Below are positions 1-9,450 of a stretch of 64,000 bases of DNA, piece by piece. Location of the stretch: positions 1,674,001 through 1,738,000 of the forward strand of contig OX638352.1 of the NCBI GenBank assembly GCA_951813545.1, written 5' to 3'. The notes below the pieces were generated by a model, which saw only the letters and a list, made by a program, of their open reading frames with translations, made no database searches and was not told where the DNA came from. A program made the translations under genes and the position numbers. Origin of the DNA: an uncultured Poribacteria bacterium (GTDB lineage: Bacteria; Poribacteria; WGA-4E; WGA-3G). Within the stretch, counting starts at the first letter, position 1, and every line of letters begins with the position of its first letter.

Positions 1-831
1 CGAAAAGGTTATATTCTCCACCAAATCCGTATGCGCTGAGAAGTGTGAGATCCGTTCAACAGTTGTTACGTCCCACACTGAAACGCAGCGGTCCACGCGA
101 TCAGTACTACCAAGCGTTTCGTCAAACGCTGCACCCGTCAACAGACGACTGTCGGGAGAAAAGACAAAATTTCTACCCGCAAACTTGACGATTGCCTCAC
201 CCGTCTCTGGATGCCACACGTAAGTTTGTGTGCCTTCTGTATCCGGATTCAAGAGCTGATCGTCGTCTGAATAAAGTTCAGAATTCTCCACTGTAGCGGC
301 GAGGAATCTGCCATCAGGTGAAAATTCAAGTTGAGAAATATCATTCGTTTGGAATTCGTGAGCACCTCGATCCATCTGCGCAATGCAGTCACCGCTATGA
401 ATATCCAATACTTTCACAACCCCATTCATCACTGCAGTAGCAAACCACTTGCTGTTCGATGAGCAGGCAAGTCCGGCAAAAGCGTCTTGACCCTCTAGCT
501 GCGTGACGCAATCTCCGGTTTGAACGTCCAACACTTTAATGACTTGATCCCAACTGCCAATGACAATCCATTTGCTATCATGAGAAAAATCAACAGAACT
601 AATCAGTCCCCGTTCGGTTTCCCATAACGAAATCGGCAACATTGAAGAGACATCATACCACCAAAGCCCTACTCCTGATGCAACGACGAAATATGTGCCA
701 TCAGGCGACAGTTTCACATCACCTACGCCACCTTTTCCAAATCGGGCAATTGCGCCTTCCAACAACGCCCATGTTGTTCCTGTAGCGTCCTCTGGCACTA
801 CATTTAACGGTGCTGGTCTGCGGTCTTGCAT
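1..831 (-). CDS. WD40-repeat protein, paralogue 1 (3' end outside window)
   Basis: The reading frame is open from an ATG at 831 to the window edge, so the C-terminus is missing. The protein begins MQDRRPAPLNVVPEDATG, as do the next two genes, and continues with repeats of the form FSPDGxxLA and VWDVTTG, the WD40 blade signature. The start is set by AAGGAG eight bases upstream and by homology with the two neighbours. No signal peptide is visible, so a cytoplasmic beta-propeller scaffold is likely (inference). It is one of three tandem same-strand copies that align along the visible length, which indicates duplication. No enzymatic domain is seen. Ligand or partner is unknown. Confidence 0.9.
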   Translation of the reverse strand, partial: MQDRRPAPLNVVPEDATGTTWALLEGAIARFGKGGVGDVKLSPDGTYFVVASGVGLWWYDVSSMLPISLWETERGLISSVDFSHDSKWIVIGSWDQVIKVLDVQTGDCVTQLEGQDAFAGLACSSNSKWFATAVMNGVVKVLDIHSGDCIAQMDRGAHEFQTNDISQLEFSPDGRFLAATVENSELYSDDDQLLNPDTEGTQTYVWHPETGEAIVKFAGRNFVFSPDSRLLTGAAFDETLGSTDRVDRCVSVWDVTTVERISHFSAHTDLVENITFS

Positions 832-851
832 CGTATCCACTCCTTACCATT

Positions 852-2924
852 TTAAGAATCGATAAAGGACTTGACATCCCACAGCAGAATTGTGCCTTCA
901 AAACTACTGCTCGCCAGCAGTGTACCGTCCGGTGAAAACGCGAGCGACTGTACGTCCGAATTATGTCCCCAAAAGGTATGGATATTCTCACCAGTAGCAA
1001 CATCCCACAAACGGATTGCCATCTTCTCCATTCCCCTCTGCCACCAAGTCCCCGATGCAAGATATTCTCCACAAGGTGAAAACGCGAGGGCATACGTACG
1101 TCGGCTGTTCTCAGGTTGTGACATTATGCGTAACGTTGTCAATTGATCAGCGCACCACAACCGAATTTCGTCGTCCATGCCACCAGCAATTATCTTACCA
1201 CACGGTGAGAACGCTACTCCTATAGGAATGCGGGGTTCGTCCATCGGCAATGTGCTAATCTCCTGATCTGCTTCAATATCCCACAATCTCGCGGTCTTAT
1301 CATCTGAACCCGTCACCAATCGTTTTCCGTCTGGCGAAAACGCAAGCGCGTAAATGTAATCTGTATGTCCAGTGAGGACTATCGGGTGTTCAGGGTGATC
1401 AAGGTTCCACACATATACTGAACCATCGTTACTCCCGACTGCGAGATACCCACCTGTTGGGGAAAACACCTCCTGACGCTCCCACCATATATTTGCCCTA
1501 AACTCAACAATGGGGGTATCGGGGTAGTCAACATCCCACACCTTTGCCGTATCGTCGAGAAAAACAGCAGAACTCGCCAACATTTTACCAGAAGGCAAAA
1601 CGGTGAAAGAATGTATAAATTCATCCTCCATCAACGTTTCCCGTACACGTTTCCGCGAGACATCCCATACTATAATACCTCGCCCCAAACTTTTACTTGC
1701 GAGCGTCTGGTCATCCACCCAAATTGCCTGCGGATCGGGCAACGGGAAACGAGGCTCACGCAGCATTGCATACACTGGAATATTACCATCAACCTGTTCA
1801 CTGGATCTTTTTTCGGTGGATTCTTGAAATTGTCTTTGTGTGTAAGCAATAGCCAAGGATTTTGTAAATTCAGCACCGCCAATACCATAAGACATCTCAA
1901 ACATTTTTTCACGGTTTTCTACATTCCATATTTCAGTAGTATCAGTGTCATGAGGAAATACAAGGGTGTATAACGTTCCTTCTTTTGAGTAAAATGGATC
2001 ATCAAAATCAGGGTAAACTGCCCTCTGGGCACCCGTTTCCAGGTCCCACTCTCGTAGCGTTCCATCACTTGAGGCAAGGAACTGTCCGCACCGTGAAAAA
2101 GCGACAGCATCTACCCAATCACTATGTCCTGTAAAGTGAGCAATGCGTTTGCCTGTGGTCACATCCCATACTGAAACGCAGCGGTCAATACGATTAGCAT
2201 CATTCAAAGTCTCATCAGCGGCTGCACCCGCCAGCAGGCGACTATCTGATGAAAAGGCAAAATTCCTACCCGCAAATTTGACAACTACCTCACCCGTCTC
2301 TGGATGCCATACATAGGTTTGATATCCTTCTGTGTCTGGATTCAGGACTTGGTCATCAGGTGAATATATTTTAGGATTTTGTGCCGTAGCAGCGAGGAGC
2401 CTACCATCCGGTAAGAATTCGAGTTGGGAAATATCATTTGGTTGCCATTCGTGTATCCCTCGATCCATCTGTGCGAGGCATACACCACGCTGAACATCTA
2501 ATACCTTAACAATCCCACTCATATCGGCAGTCGCAATCCACTTACCGTTCGATGAAAAAGCGATATGGGCAAAGGCACTTTGCCCTTCTATTTGATAAAC
2601 GCACTCTCCAGTTTGAACGTCCAACACTTTAATAACTTGATCCCAATTGCTAATGACAATCCATTTGCCATCATGAGAAAAGTCAACAGAACTAATTAGT
2701 CCCCGTTCGGTTTTCCATAACGAAATCGGCGACATTGAGGAGACATCATACCACCAAAGCCCTACTCCTGTTGCAACGGCGAAATATGTGCCATCAAGCG
2801 ACAGTTTCACATCACTTATGTCACCTTTTCCAAATCGGGCGATTGCACCTTCCGGTAACGCCCATGTTGTTCCTGTAGCGTCCTCTGGCACTACATTTAA
2901 CGGTGCTGGTCTTCGGTCTTGCAT
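852..2924 (-). CDS. WD40-repeat protein, paralogue 2
   Basis: This encodes about 690 residues from the ATG at 2924, the same MQDRRPAP start as its neighbours. GAGGG about ten bases upstream favours it over the ATG at 2933. The whole length is beta-propeller repeats: N-terminal blades include WWYDVSSM and KVLDVQTGECV, and canonical blades near the C-terminus read GHTDYIYALAFSPDG, ARLWDIEAD and GHNSDVQSLAFSPDG, ending ILLWDVKSF. Roughly two seven-bladed propellers could be formed. No signal peptide, membrane segment or catalytic domain is seen. WD40 proteins usually act as interaction platforms. The spacing of only 20 bp to paralogue 1 suggests cotranscription. Confidence 0.93.
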   Translation of the reverse strand: MQDRRPAPLNVVPEDATGTTWALPEGAIARFGKGDISDVKLSLDGTYFAVATGVGLWWYDVSSMSPISLWKTERGLISSVDFSHDGKWIVISNWDQVIKVLDVQTGECVYQIEGQSAFAHIAFSSNGKWIATADMSGIVKVLDVQRGVCLAQMDRGIHEWQPNDISQLEFLPDGRLLAATAQNPKIYSPDDQVLNPDTEGYQTYVWHPETGEVVVKFAGRNFAFSSDSRLLAGAAADETLNDANRIDRCVSVWDVTTGKRIAHFTGHSDWVDAVAFSRCGQFLASSDGTLREWDLETGAQRAVYPDFDDPFYSKEGTLYTLVFPHDTDTTEIWNVENREKMFEMSYGIGGAEFTKSLAIAYTQRQFQESTEKRSSEQVDGNIPVYAMLREPRFPLPDPQAIWVDDQTLASKSLGRGIIVWDVSRKRVRETLMEDEFIHSFTVLPSGKMLASSAVFLDDTAKVWDVDYPDTPIVEFRANIWWERQEVFSPTGGYLAVGSNDGSVYVWNLDHPEHPIVLTGHTDYIYALAFSPDGKRLVTGSDDKTARLWDIEADQEISTLPMDEPRIPIGVAFSPCGKIIAGGMDDEIRLWCADQLTTLRIMSQPENSRRTYALAFSPCGEYLASGTWWQRGMEKMAIRLWDVATGENIHTFWGHNSDVQSLAFSPDGTLLASSSFEGTILLWDVKSFIDS

Positions 2925-2992
2925 TGTATTCATTCCCTCAATAAGTTCAGTGTCCCTTATTTTTATAGTAAAGCCTACAATGCCAATGAAAA

Positions 2993-3013
2993 GGCGAGGA
3001 TACAATCCTCGCC
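2993..3013. repeat. Hairpin repeat family A, copy 1
   Basis: This is a 21-bp perfect palindrome with 9-bp arms (GGCGAGGAT/ATCCTCGCC) and a 3-base loop, lying between WD40 paralogues 2 and 3. Five further copies occur in the window with changed but mostly still paired arms. It looks like a REP-type element and could also act as an mRNA hairpin between the two genes. Confidence 0.8.
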
Positions 3014-3055
3014 AGCAAAGGAGAGGGACTTTATTTGCCAAATGTCAACTTATTT

Positions 3056-5164
3056 TTAGGTTTTACTATAAGAACCGATGAACGGCTTGACATCCCACAG
3101 CAGGATCGTGCCATCAAAACCTCCGCTCGCCAGAAGCGTACCGTCTGGCGAAAAGGCAAGCGACTGCACGTCCGAATTATGTCCCCAAAAGGTATGGATA
3201 TTCTCACCGGTGGCAACCTCCCATAAACGGATTGCCATCTTCTCCATGCCCTGCTGCCACCATGTGCCGGAAGCGAGATATTTTCCACAAGGCGAAAAGG
3301 CAAGCATGTATGTTCGTCTGCTGTTCTCAGATTGCGGGATTGTGCGTAACGTCGTCAGTTGCTCAGCGCACCAGAAGCGAATTTCGTCGTCCATTCCACC
3401 AGCAATTATCTTACCACACGGTGAGAAGACTAATGCCATCGGTATACGTGGCTCACCTATAGGTAATACAGCAATTTCTTTGCCTGCTTCAACATCCCAC
3501 AATCGAGCAGTCTCGTCAGCTGAACCGCTCGCCACTTGTTTTCCGTCTGATGAAAATGCCAGTGCCCAGATGTGATCTGTATGTCCCGTGAGGCGTGTTG
3601 GTTCCTCTGGATTCTGAAAGTTCCATACATAAACCGTGCCTTCTCTACTCCCCACTGCGATCTGATTTCCAGTAGGAGCAAACACCTCGTGACGGGCCCA
3701 ATCCGAAGGTTCCTTAGGTGCTGTGAATTCAGCAACGGGTTCGTCGGGTTTGCTGACATCCCATATTTTCGTCTCATTGCGGAGGTCGGTACCCAGTATC
3801 TTTCCACAAGGCAAAACAGTGAAAGAATGGATAATTTTATCTGCAACCAATGTCTCTTGTATCCGTTTACCTTTAACATCCCATAGCGCGATCCCTACCC
3901 CAACTATACCTCTCCCAAGCCGCTTACTCGCGAGGGTTTGATCGTCCTGCCAAACCACCTTCGGATCGGGCCACGGAAAATTAGGCTCATCAAGTGTCGG
4001 AAATGTTTGCGTCTTGCCATCTGATCGGTTGCTGGACAGCACGTAGGCAATAGCCAGCTGTGGACATCTGAAAAACCAGTCCGCGCCAATGCTCCCGACT
4101 GAAAACTCAAGAACTTGTAGCTTTTCACGAGGTTCAACTTGCCAGATTTCAATAGTCTGGGTTGCGCCACTGCCCCCGAACACGGCAGTGAGTAACGTGC
4201 CTTCTGGCGAATAGAACGGTTGCTTCCAAGCTCTTCCAAAGTCGGTATAAACCTCCTTTTGTACACCCTTTGCGATATCCCACACGCGCAGGCTATTATC
4301 GCTACTACTTGACACAAGAAATTCGCCACACGGCGAAAAGGTTACAACATCCACCCAATCACTATGCTCCGAGAAGTGCGAAATACGTTCACCGGTTGTT
4401 ACATCCCATATTGAGACGCAACGGTCAACGCGATTGGTATCATTAGAGGTTTCGTCAGCAGCCGCACCCGCCAGTAGGTGACTGTCCGGAGAGAAAGCAA
4501 AATTTCTACCCGCAAACTTGACGATTGCCTCACCCGTCTCTGGATGCCACACGTAAGTTTGCGTGCCTTCCGTGTCAGGATTCAGAACCTGTCCGTCGTT
4601 CGAAATTTCAGGGTTGTCTGCCCTAGCAGCAAGAAGTTTGCCATCGGGTGAAAATTCGAGTTGGGTAATATCATTCGATTGGACTTCGTGCGCCCCTCGA
4701 TCCATCTGCGCGATGCACGCGCCACTTTGAACATCCAATACTTTAACAACGCCATTTGAAGCAGCAATAGCAATCCATCTACCGTTTGATGAGCAGGCAA
4801 GCCCCGCAAAAGCATTATGCCCTTCTATCTGCGTGACGCACTCTCCACTTTGAACATCCAGCATTTTAATGATGCCATCTGAAGTAATGATAATCCATTT
4901 GCCATCATGCGAAAAATCGATGGACTTAACCATTCCCCTTTTCGTTTCCCACAATGAAATCGGGGACATTGACGATACGTCATACCACCACAGTCCCATG
5001 CCAGTCCCGATAGCAAAATACGTGCCATCTGGAGATACTTTAACATTGCCGTGATCCACTTCCCCTTTTCCAAATCGGGCGATTGCGTCTTCCGGCAATG
5101 CCCATGTTGTTCCTATGGTGTCCTCTGGTACTACATTGAATGGTGCTGGTCTTCGGTTTTGCAT
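3056..5164 (-). CDS. WD40-repeat protein, paralogue 3
   Basis: This encodes about 702 residues. The start at 5164 (MQNRRPAPFNVVPEDT) is preceded by AGAGG at good spacing and matches the two downstream copies. An in-frame ATG at 5191 lacks that support. WD40 blades run throughout, with the same order and near-identical blocks as paralogue 2, for example MDDEIRFWCAEQLTTLR and GHNSDVQSLAFSPDG. The central third is the most divergent part. It is the promoter-proximal member of the triplet. Upstream DNA to 5240 is AT-rich and probably holds the promoter, but no clean -35/-10 pair was found. Function is unknown beyond a likely scaffold role. Confidence 0.93.
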   Translation of the reverse strand: MQNRRPAPFNVVPEDTIGTTWALPEDAIARFGKGEVDHGNVKVSPDGTYFAIGTGMGLWWYDVSSMSPISLWETKRGMVKSIDFSHDGKWIIITSDGIIKMLDVQSGECVTQIEGHNAFAGLACSSNGRWIAIAASNGVVKVLDVQSGACIAQMDRGAHEVQSNDITQLEFSPDGKLLAARADNPEISNDGQVLNPDTEGTQTYVWHPETGEAIVKFAGRNFAFSPDSHLLAGAAADETSNDTNRVDRCVSIWDVTTGERISHFSEHSDWVDVVTFSPCGEFLVSSSSDNSLRVWDIAKGVQKEVYTDFGRAWKQPFYSPEGTLLTAVFGGSGATQTIEIWQVEPREKLQVLEFSVGSIGADWFFRCPQLAIAYVLSSNRSDGKTQTFPTLDEPNFPWPDPKVVWQDDQTLASKRLGRGIVGVGIALWDVKGKRIQETLVADKIIHSFTVLPCGKILGTDLRNETKIWDVSKPDEPVAEFTAPKEPSDWARHEVFAPTGNQIAVGSREGTVYVWNFQNPEEPTRLTGHTDHIWALAFSSDGKQVASGSADETARLWDVEAGKEIAVLPIGEPRIPMALVFSPCGKIIAGGMDDEIRFWCAEQLTTLRTIPQSENSRRTYMLAFSPCGKYLASGTWWQQGMEKMAIRLWEVATGENIHTFWGHNSDVQSLAFSPDGTLLASGGFDGTILLWDVKPFIGSYSKT

Positions 5165-5240
5165 TGTATTAACCTCTTTTATGGAATGCACTAAGGCACG
5201 GAGACCTTGTGCTACATTCTATTTTAGTATTTTAAGTATT

Positions 5241-6479
5241 TTAAAGTTCTGCGCGCGTCATGAAGGTTGCGTAGATAGTGGAGGTCCTGACCAAATCAGG
5301 GATATGCACGCGCTCATTGATGGCATGTCCACCCTCACCTCTCGGTCCATATCCAACGCCGGGCAAACCGGTATTGACGAAATAGTGCAAGTCTGTAAAT
5401 CCGGTAGTGCCCTTAAACCGCGGTTGATTGAAACGGACAATCCGCACCGCATCGGCGAACGCCTGCGCTATTGGTGAAGCAGTATCCGTCAAGCAGGGCT
5501 CAATACGCAAGATAGCGCGTGCTTCTGCGTCCAAATCGGAATAGTATTGACATGCCCCCAAAATCGCTTCCCGCAGTTCCAACTCAGCAAACTCAAGTTC
5601 CTCGTTCGGCGTAATCCGCCGATCAACTGAGAATGTGACGCTTGCCGGGACAGTATTGACTTTGTCTCCATCGGTGCCGCGAAATGTCCCACCGATGTTC
5701 AACGTTGGATAACGGTCGCTGCCATCAAGGAGTTTAAATGCACGCTCCGGCGATTTTAAATTCCGTTTAACCCGTTGGAGTGCGGTAACAAGTTCGGTAG
5801 CCTTTTCAAAGGCGTTTATTCCCTTATCCGGCTGCGCACCGTGCGCCGCTTTCCCCTTGACCTCAATTTCTAACCAGAGTACACCGTTATGCCCGTTGCC
5901 GATGTTCATCTCCGAACCGCCCTCGCAGTTGACAACGTAGTCTGCATTAACCAAACCTTCCTCAACAACGTATCCCGCCCCTAATTGTCCGCCGGTCTCT
6001 TCATCACAAGTGAATGAGCATTCAACGTTAAATTTCGGTTCAATGCCAGTTTCTTGGACAGCCTCAATCGCAAATAGGAGTGCCGCGATAGCATCTTTCA
6101 TATCGTCGGCACCGCGTCCGTAGAGCCACTCGCCGTCAATCTCACCACTGAACGGATCATCGAAACGCCAGTCTCCTGCGACCGGAACCACATCGTAGTG
6201 TGCGTTGAAATGCACCGTTTTTTCTGCCCCGACATCCCAACGCGCGATGAGGTTTAGGCGCGGATGGCTGTCTGCGTTCGGGATAACCTGTTCAGCACGA
6301 CGTTTCGGGACTTTCGCAATTCGTGTCTGCATTCCTAACGCCTTGCACTTCGTCTCAAGTAGCCCAACAATCTCGGCATAATTTTCGCCCGGCGGATTGA
6401 CCGTAGGAATCCTGACGAGTTCCTGCAGCAATTCACAGAGTGCAGTCTGATTGTCTTTAATATAGGTTTGAACGGACAT
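5241..6479 (-). CDS. M20 family deacylase (ArgE/DapE/carboxypeptidase G2-like)
   Basis: This is a 412-residue zinc amidohydrolase. The M20 motifs are in order: HYDVVPV (His94, Asp96), GRGADDMKDA (Asp125/126), CDEETGG (catalytic and metal glutamates 160/161), and a C-terminal GGHAINERVH with the last metal histidine. The dimerisation domain lies between about residues 200 and 320. The family removes acyl groups from amino acids or splits small peptides. The exact substrate (acetylornithine, succinyl-diaminopimelate or another) cannot be told from sequence. The start has GGAG upstream. The cupin gene lies 21 bp upstream on the same strand, so the two are probably one transcript. Confidence 0.92.
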   Translation of the reverse strand: MSVQTYIKDNQTALCELLQELVRIPTVNPPGENYAEIVGLLETKCKALGMQTRIAKVPKRRAEQVIPNADSHPRLNLIARWDVGAEKTVHFNAHYDVVPVAGDWRFDDPFSGEIDGEWLYGRGADDMKDAIAALLFAIEAVQETGIEPKFNVECSFTCDEETGGQLGAGYVVEEGLVNADYVVNCEGGSEMNIGNGHNGVLWLEIEVKGKAAHGAQPDKGINAFEKATELVTALQRVKRNLKSPERAFKLLDGSDRYPTLNIGGTFRGTDGDKVNTVPASVTFSVDRRITPNEELEFAELELREAILGACQYYSDLDAEARAILRIEPCLTDTASPIAQAFADAVRIVRFNQPRFKGTTGFTDLHYFVNTGLPGVGYGPRGEGGHAINERVHIPDLVRTSTIYATFMTRAEL

Positions 6480-6500
6480 TTTAGGTCTCCTCAGTTGCCC

Positions 6501-6914
6501 TTATTTGACAACTGCCTGATCCCCAGATGACAAGTGTTCGACTGTTTCACCCGTTTCCGTGAAGGTGCGGGTCACGCTGACAGAGGCATACGTCCACAAG
6601 ATTTTCATAGGGGCATTGCTATCATTCCAAAACCGGTGTGGGATACCCGCGGGTACGAATGTCGTGTCATAGGCTTTCATCGTAAAGACATCGCCATCAA
6701 CCTCACAGGAGGCTTCGCCTTCGAGAATCGTAACGGATTCATCGCAGTTGTGGTAGTGGCGTGCGATTGCGGCACCTGGGTCAAACATCGTCACGCCGTT
6801 GGTGAGTGAAGTGGAGTCGATCCATTTACCGGCTAACGGGACGGTTTTCACGCCGGTGCCTCGGTCGATAGGGTTCTGTTTCTCAAAATCAATGATGTGT
6901 GCTTTCGTGCTCAT
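6501..6914 (-). CDS. Single-domain cupin protein
   Basis: This encodes 137 residues forming one cupin_2 barrel. Motif 1 is visible as [15 protein letters not shown] (His53, His55, Glu59) and motif 2 as [10 protein letters not shown] with the fourth metal-ligand histidine. The protein could be a small metal-dependent enzyme or a ligand-binding protein. It heads the two-gene unit with the M20 deacylase 21 bp downstream, which hints at a shared substrate (inference). A purine-rich GGATGAGAG precedes the ATG. No signal peptide is seen. Confidence 0.88.
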   Translation of the reverse strand: MSTKAHIIDFEKQNPIDRGTGVKTVPLAGKWIDSTSLTNGVTMFDPGAAIARHYHNCDESVTILEGEASCEVDGDVFTMKAYDTTFVPAGIPHRFWNDSNAPMKILWTYASVSVTRTFTETGETVEHLSSGDQAVVK

Positions 6915-6979
6915 CTCTCATCCATTGCCTTTCATTAAGATTTGCCTCAGTTTAGCACGAAGAGGGAAAAATTTCAAGG

Positions 6980-7104
6980 TAGGACTTACGGAATTTTGAC
7001 CCGTATGCCATTCTGTGAGATAGAGCGTCCTAAAAAAAACAGAGACGTTCTGGTGGCACAACCTAACAGGTTATGCTACAAAAGAGCAGCATGCGTAAGT
7101 CCTA
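6980..7104. mobile_element. MITE-like element with 11-bp terminal inverted repeats
   Basis: TAGGACTTACG at 6980-6990 is repeated as its exact complement at 7094-7104, enclosing 125 bp with no coding capacity. It carries an internal hairpin, ACCTAACAGGT, inside a 25-base segment (7056-7080) that recurs at 22470-22495. It occupies most of the 338-bp gap between the cupin gene and the bioF-like gene. Target-site duplication was not evident. Confidence 0.55.
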
Positions 7105-7201
7105 AAAGGGATAAAGAGCGACCAGTTTTCAGTGATCGGTTGTCAATGGCAGGCGGGGTTTCATGAAAGTAAAGCGTTTAAATGGGTGTGTAGGACGCTA
7201 A

Positions 7202-7243
7202 TTGTCTGAAGCAGAATTTGCAGGATTTTAGGATTTTCAGGAT
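7202..7243. repeat. Dispersed TTGTCTGAA...CAGGATTT repeat, copy 1
   Basis: This short tract starts TTGTCTGAAGCAG and continues as repeated AGGATTT units. A second copy lies at 38933-38970. Both are intergenic and sit just outside the end of a gene. No function is assigned. Confidence 0.6.
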
Positions 7244-7252
7244 TATGAACCC

Positions 7253-8425
7253 CTAACGGGACTTGCGGAAAACTGTTGTAAATCCAGAAATTGCTCGTTG
7301 TATCTCCGCTTTCGTGTGTGTTGCCATGACGGTAAGTCTCAAGCGACTCGTGTCAGGCGGCACAGCCGGAGGACGGATCGCTGGCGCGAATATCCCCTCG
7401 GCAAGCAGTGCTTCTGCTACGCTTGTCGCCCGTTGCGGACTTCCTAATACGACTGGAAGAATCTGCGTTTCACTCGGCAATAGCGTGTAGCCTAAATCAA
7501 TCAACGCTGTTTTGAGGAATTTCGCATGCGAGAACAGGCATCGTCGTAAATCTGGTGAAGAACGCATCACATCAAGCGCAGCATTCGCCGCTGCTAAGGT
7601 CGCAGGTGGCAGTCCTGTTGTGAAGATAAAGCCACGCGCCCTGTTAATAAGCAGTTCAATCAATGCGTGACTTCCCCCTATATACCCACCGAGTGCACCA
7701 ATTGATTTACTGAACGTCCCCATCTGAATAATGGCCTCTCCTTCCAGTCCGAAATGCGAAATGGTGCCGCTGCCATCTTTCCCCAATATACCAAACCCGT
7801 GTGCATCATCTACCAACACCATTGCATTGTGTTCTAAAGCGAGGTCGCAAATATCGGGCAGTGGCGCAATATCGCCATCCATGCTAAAAACACCATCTGT
7901 CACGATGAGTCGCCGCCGAAACTTAGTAGACTCCGATAACAAAACTTTGAGGTGTTCCATATCACAGTGCCGATAGACTTTTTTGGTGGCACGGCTGAGG
8001 CGGCATCCGTCTATGATACTGGCGTGGTTAAGCGCATCGCTTAAGATGAGATCACCTTCATCCGCAAGGACAGGGATAATACTCGTATTGGCAGCATAGC
8101 CGGAACTGAAGACGAGCGCGGCTTCAGTTCCTTTTGTCTTCGCAAGGTTGGTTTCCAAAGTTGTGTAGAGTTCGTTATTTCCCGAAATGAGACGGGAACC
8201 GCTTGCCCCCGTGCCGAAAACTTGTGTTGCTTCAACAGCGGCAGCGATAACCTTCGGATGTGTGCTTAACCCCAAATAGTTGTTTGAACCGAGCAACACA
8301 ACGTCGCGTCCATCAAGATTAATTGTCCCCGTTGGAGCACTCCTGACGGTGCGAAGGTGGCGGCGTAAGCCTGCTTGCTCCAGTGCCTCACGTTCTGTGT
8401 CCAACCAGTCGTAATTATGCGTCAT
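7253..8425 (-). CDS. bioF: 8-amino-7-oxononanoate synthase / alpha-oxoamine synthase
   Basis: This PLP-dependent fold-type I enzyme condenses an acyl-CoA or acyl-ACP with an amino acid. In the BioF reaction, pimeloyl thioester plus alanine gives KAPA for biotin. Visible motifs are GSNNYLGLSTHP, the GTGASGSRLISGN block, DALNHASIIDG, VDDAHGFG (PLP-ring Asp and His) and GTFSKSIGALGGY with the PLP lysine. The chosen ATG at 8425 gives 390 residues, usual for the family. The longer frame starts with TTG inside a palindromic repeat and was rejected. No other biotin gene is adjacent, so 2-amino-3-ketobutyrate CoA ligase remains an alternative. Confidence 0.8.
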   Translation of the reverse strand: MTHNYDWLDTEREALEQAGLRRHLRTVRSAPTGTINLDGRDVVLLGSNNYLGLSTHPKVIAAAVEATQVFGTGASGSRLISGNNELYTTLETNLAKTKGTEAALVFSSGYAANTSIIPVLADEGDLILSDALNHASIIDGCRLSRATKKVYRHCDMEHLKVLLSESTKFRRRLIVTDGVFSMDGDIAPLPDICDLALEHNAMVLVDDAHGFGILGKDGSGTISHFGLEGEAIIQMGTFSKSIGALGGYIGGSHALIELLINRARGFIFTTGLPPATLAAANAALDVMRSSPDLRRCLFSHAKFLKTALIDLGYTLLPSETQILPVVLGSPQRATSVAEALLAEGIFAPAIRPPAVPPDTSRLRLTVMATHTKAEIQRAISGFTTVFRKSR

Positions 8426-8448
8426 AAAAAGAATAAACTCTGAAAACA

Positions 8449-8469
8449 GGCGAGGTTGCAAACCTCGCC
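8449..8469. repeat. Hairpin repeat family A, copy 2
   Basis: A 21-bp palindrome with arms GGCGAGGTT/AACCTCGCC and loop GCA, 24 bp upstream of the bioF-like start. In the transcript it would fold just before the ribosome-binding region. Confidence 0.8.
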
Positions 8470-8500
8470 TGCGAGTGGTATGGCTGCCTTTCTGAAAATA

Positions 8501-8521
8501 GGTGAGGTTGCAAACCTCGCC
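8501..8521. repeat. Hairpin repeat family A, copy 3
   Basis: Arms GGTGAGGTT/AACCTCGCC with loop GCA, only 31 bp from copy 2. The trailing bases (ACGAGCGGTA) resemble those after copies 2 and 4, so the repeat unit is longer than the hairpin. Confidence 0.75.
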
Positions 8522-8535
8522 AACGAGCGGTATGA

Positions 8536-9450
8536 CTATCCGATGAACTGTCTCAGGAAGATATGGCTTTGGCGTAAAGCACGCTGCCGCGTCTCCAACG
8601 TTCCTTCATAAGCCCGATCCTCTACTTCAACGCAGACTGCACCTTCATAACCGGTATCACTCAAGACCGAGAAGAATTTCCCCCAATCAACATCGCCAAG
8701 TCCGGGGAGTTTCGGTGTATGATAGGATAAAGGCGTTGCGAGAATGCCGACCTCATCAAGTTTCTCCCTGTCCAACCGCACATCCTTTGCATGCACGTGG
8801 AAAATTCGATCAGCGAAATTGACGAGCGGTTTCAGGTAGTCCATTTGGAGCCATATAAAATGCGATGGATCGAAGTTAAGCCCGAAGTTGGGGGAAGAGA
8901 TCTCCTCAAACATCCGTTCCCAAACCGCAGGAGAATAGGCGAGGTTTTGCCCAGCGGGCCATTCGTCTTCGGTGAAAAACATCGGACAATTCTCAATTCC
9001 GATGCGGATACCGTGGTCAGCGGCGAATTGGATTAGTGGGTTCCACACCTGTTTAAAGCGGTGCCAATTCTCATCTATTGTGCGTGTCTGATCTCTACCG
9101 ATGAACGTGTTTACGATGTCTACCGACAAACGTTCTGCTGCCAGAATTAGTTTCTTTAGGTGTTCGCTATAGATAGCCGATTCCGTTTCGTCAGGTGTCA
9201 GTGGGTTCGGGTAGTAGCCTAAACCACTGATTGTTATTCCTGCATCTGAGACACATTGCAGGATTTCATCTGCTTCCGCATCGGAAAGCGTTGCTACATC
9301 GACGTGTGTAACACCCGCATAACGCCGCTCTGCTTTCCCTTTGGGCCAGCACATTAATTCGACACAATCGAAACCGGTGTCAGCAGCGAATTGGACGACT
9401 TGTGCCAACGTCTGCTCCGGCAAAATTGCACTCACAAATCCAAGTTTCAT
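8536..9450 (-). CDS. Sugar phosphate isomerase/epimerase (AP endonuclease 2-like TIM barrel)
   Basis: This encodes 304 residues of the xylose-isomerase-like TIM barrel family. Conserved metal-site segments are visible: [25 protein letters not shown] and [12 protein letters not shown]. The family includes inosose dehydratases, hydroxypyruvate isomerases and keto-sugar epimerases, and the substrate here is not determined. There is no signal peptide, so the protein is cytoplasmic. It sits upstream of the bioF-like gene on the same strand but is separated by two palindromic repeats, so cotranscription is uncertain. Divergent Gfo/Idh and PhyH genes nearby suggest sugar or polyol catabolism (inference). 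Confidence 0.88.
   Translation of the reverse strand: MKLGFVSAILPEQTLAQVVQFAADTGFDCVELMCWPKGKAERRYAGVTHVDVATLSDAEADEILQCVSDAGITISGLGYYPNPLTPDETESAIYSEHLKKLILAAERLSVDIVNTFIGRDQTRTIDENWHRFKQVWNPLIQFAADHGIRIGIENCPMFFTEDEWPAGQNLAYSPAVWERMFEEISSPNFGLNFDPSHFIWLQMDYLKPLVNFADRIFHVHAKDVRLDREKLDEVGILATPLSYHTPKLPGLGDVDWGKFFSVLSDTGYEGAVCVEVEDRAYEGTLETRQRALRQSHIFLRQFIG

Noticed and set aside
852..5164. Possible tandem or CRISPR-like DNA repeats
   Set aside because: The periodicity comes from WD40 coding blades and gene duplication; there are no uniform repeats with spacers.
7253..8461. Upstream TTG start for the bioF-like gene
   Set aside because: It lies inside the palindromic repeat at 8449-8469. The ATG at 8425 gives the normal length.
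8449..8521. Two close palindromes as a CRISPR array
   Set aside because: Only two units, 31 bp apart, with isolated copies scattered elsewhere. They fit a dispersed REP-like family.
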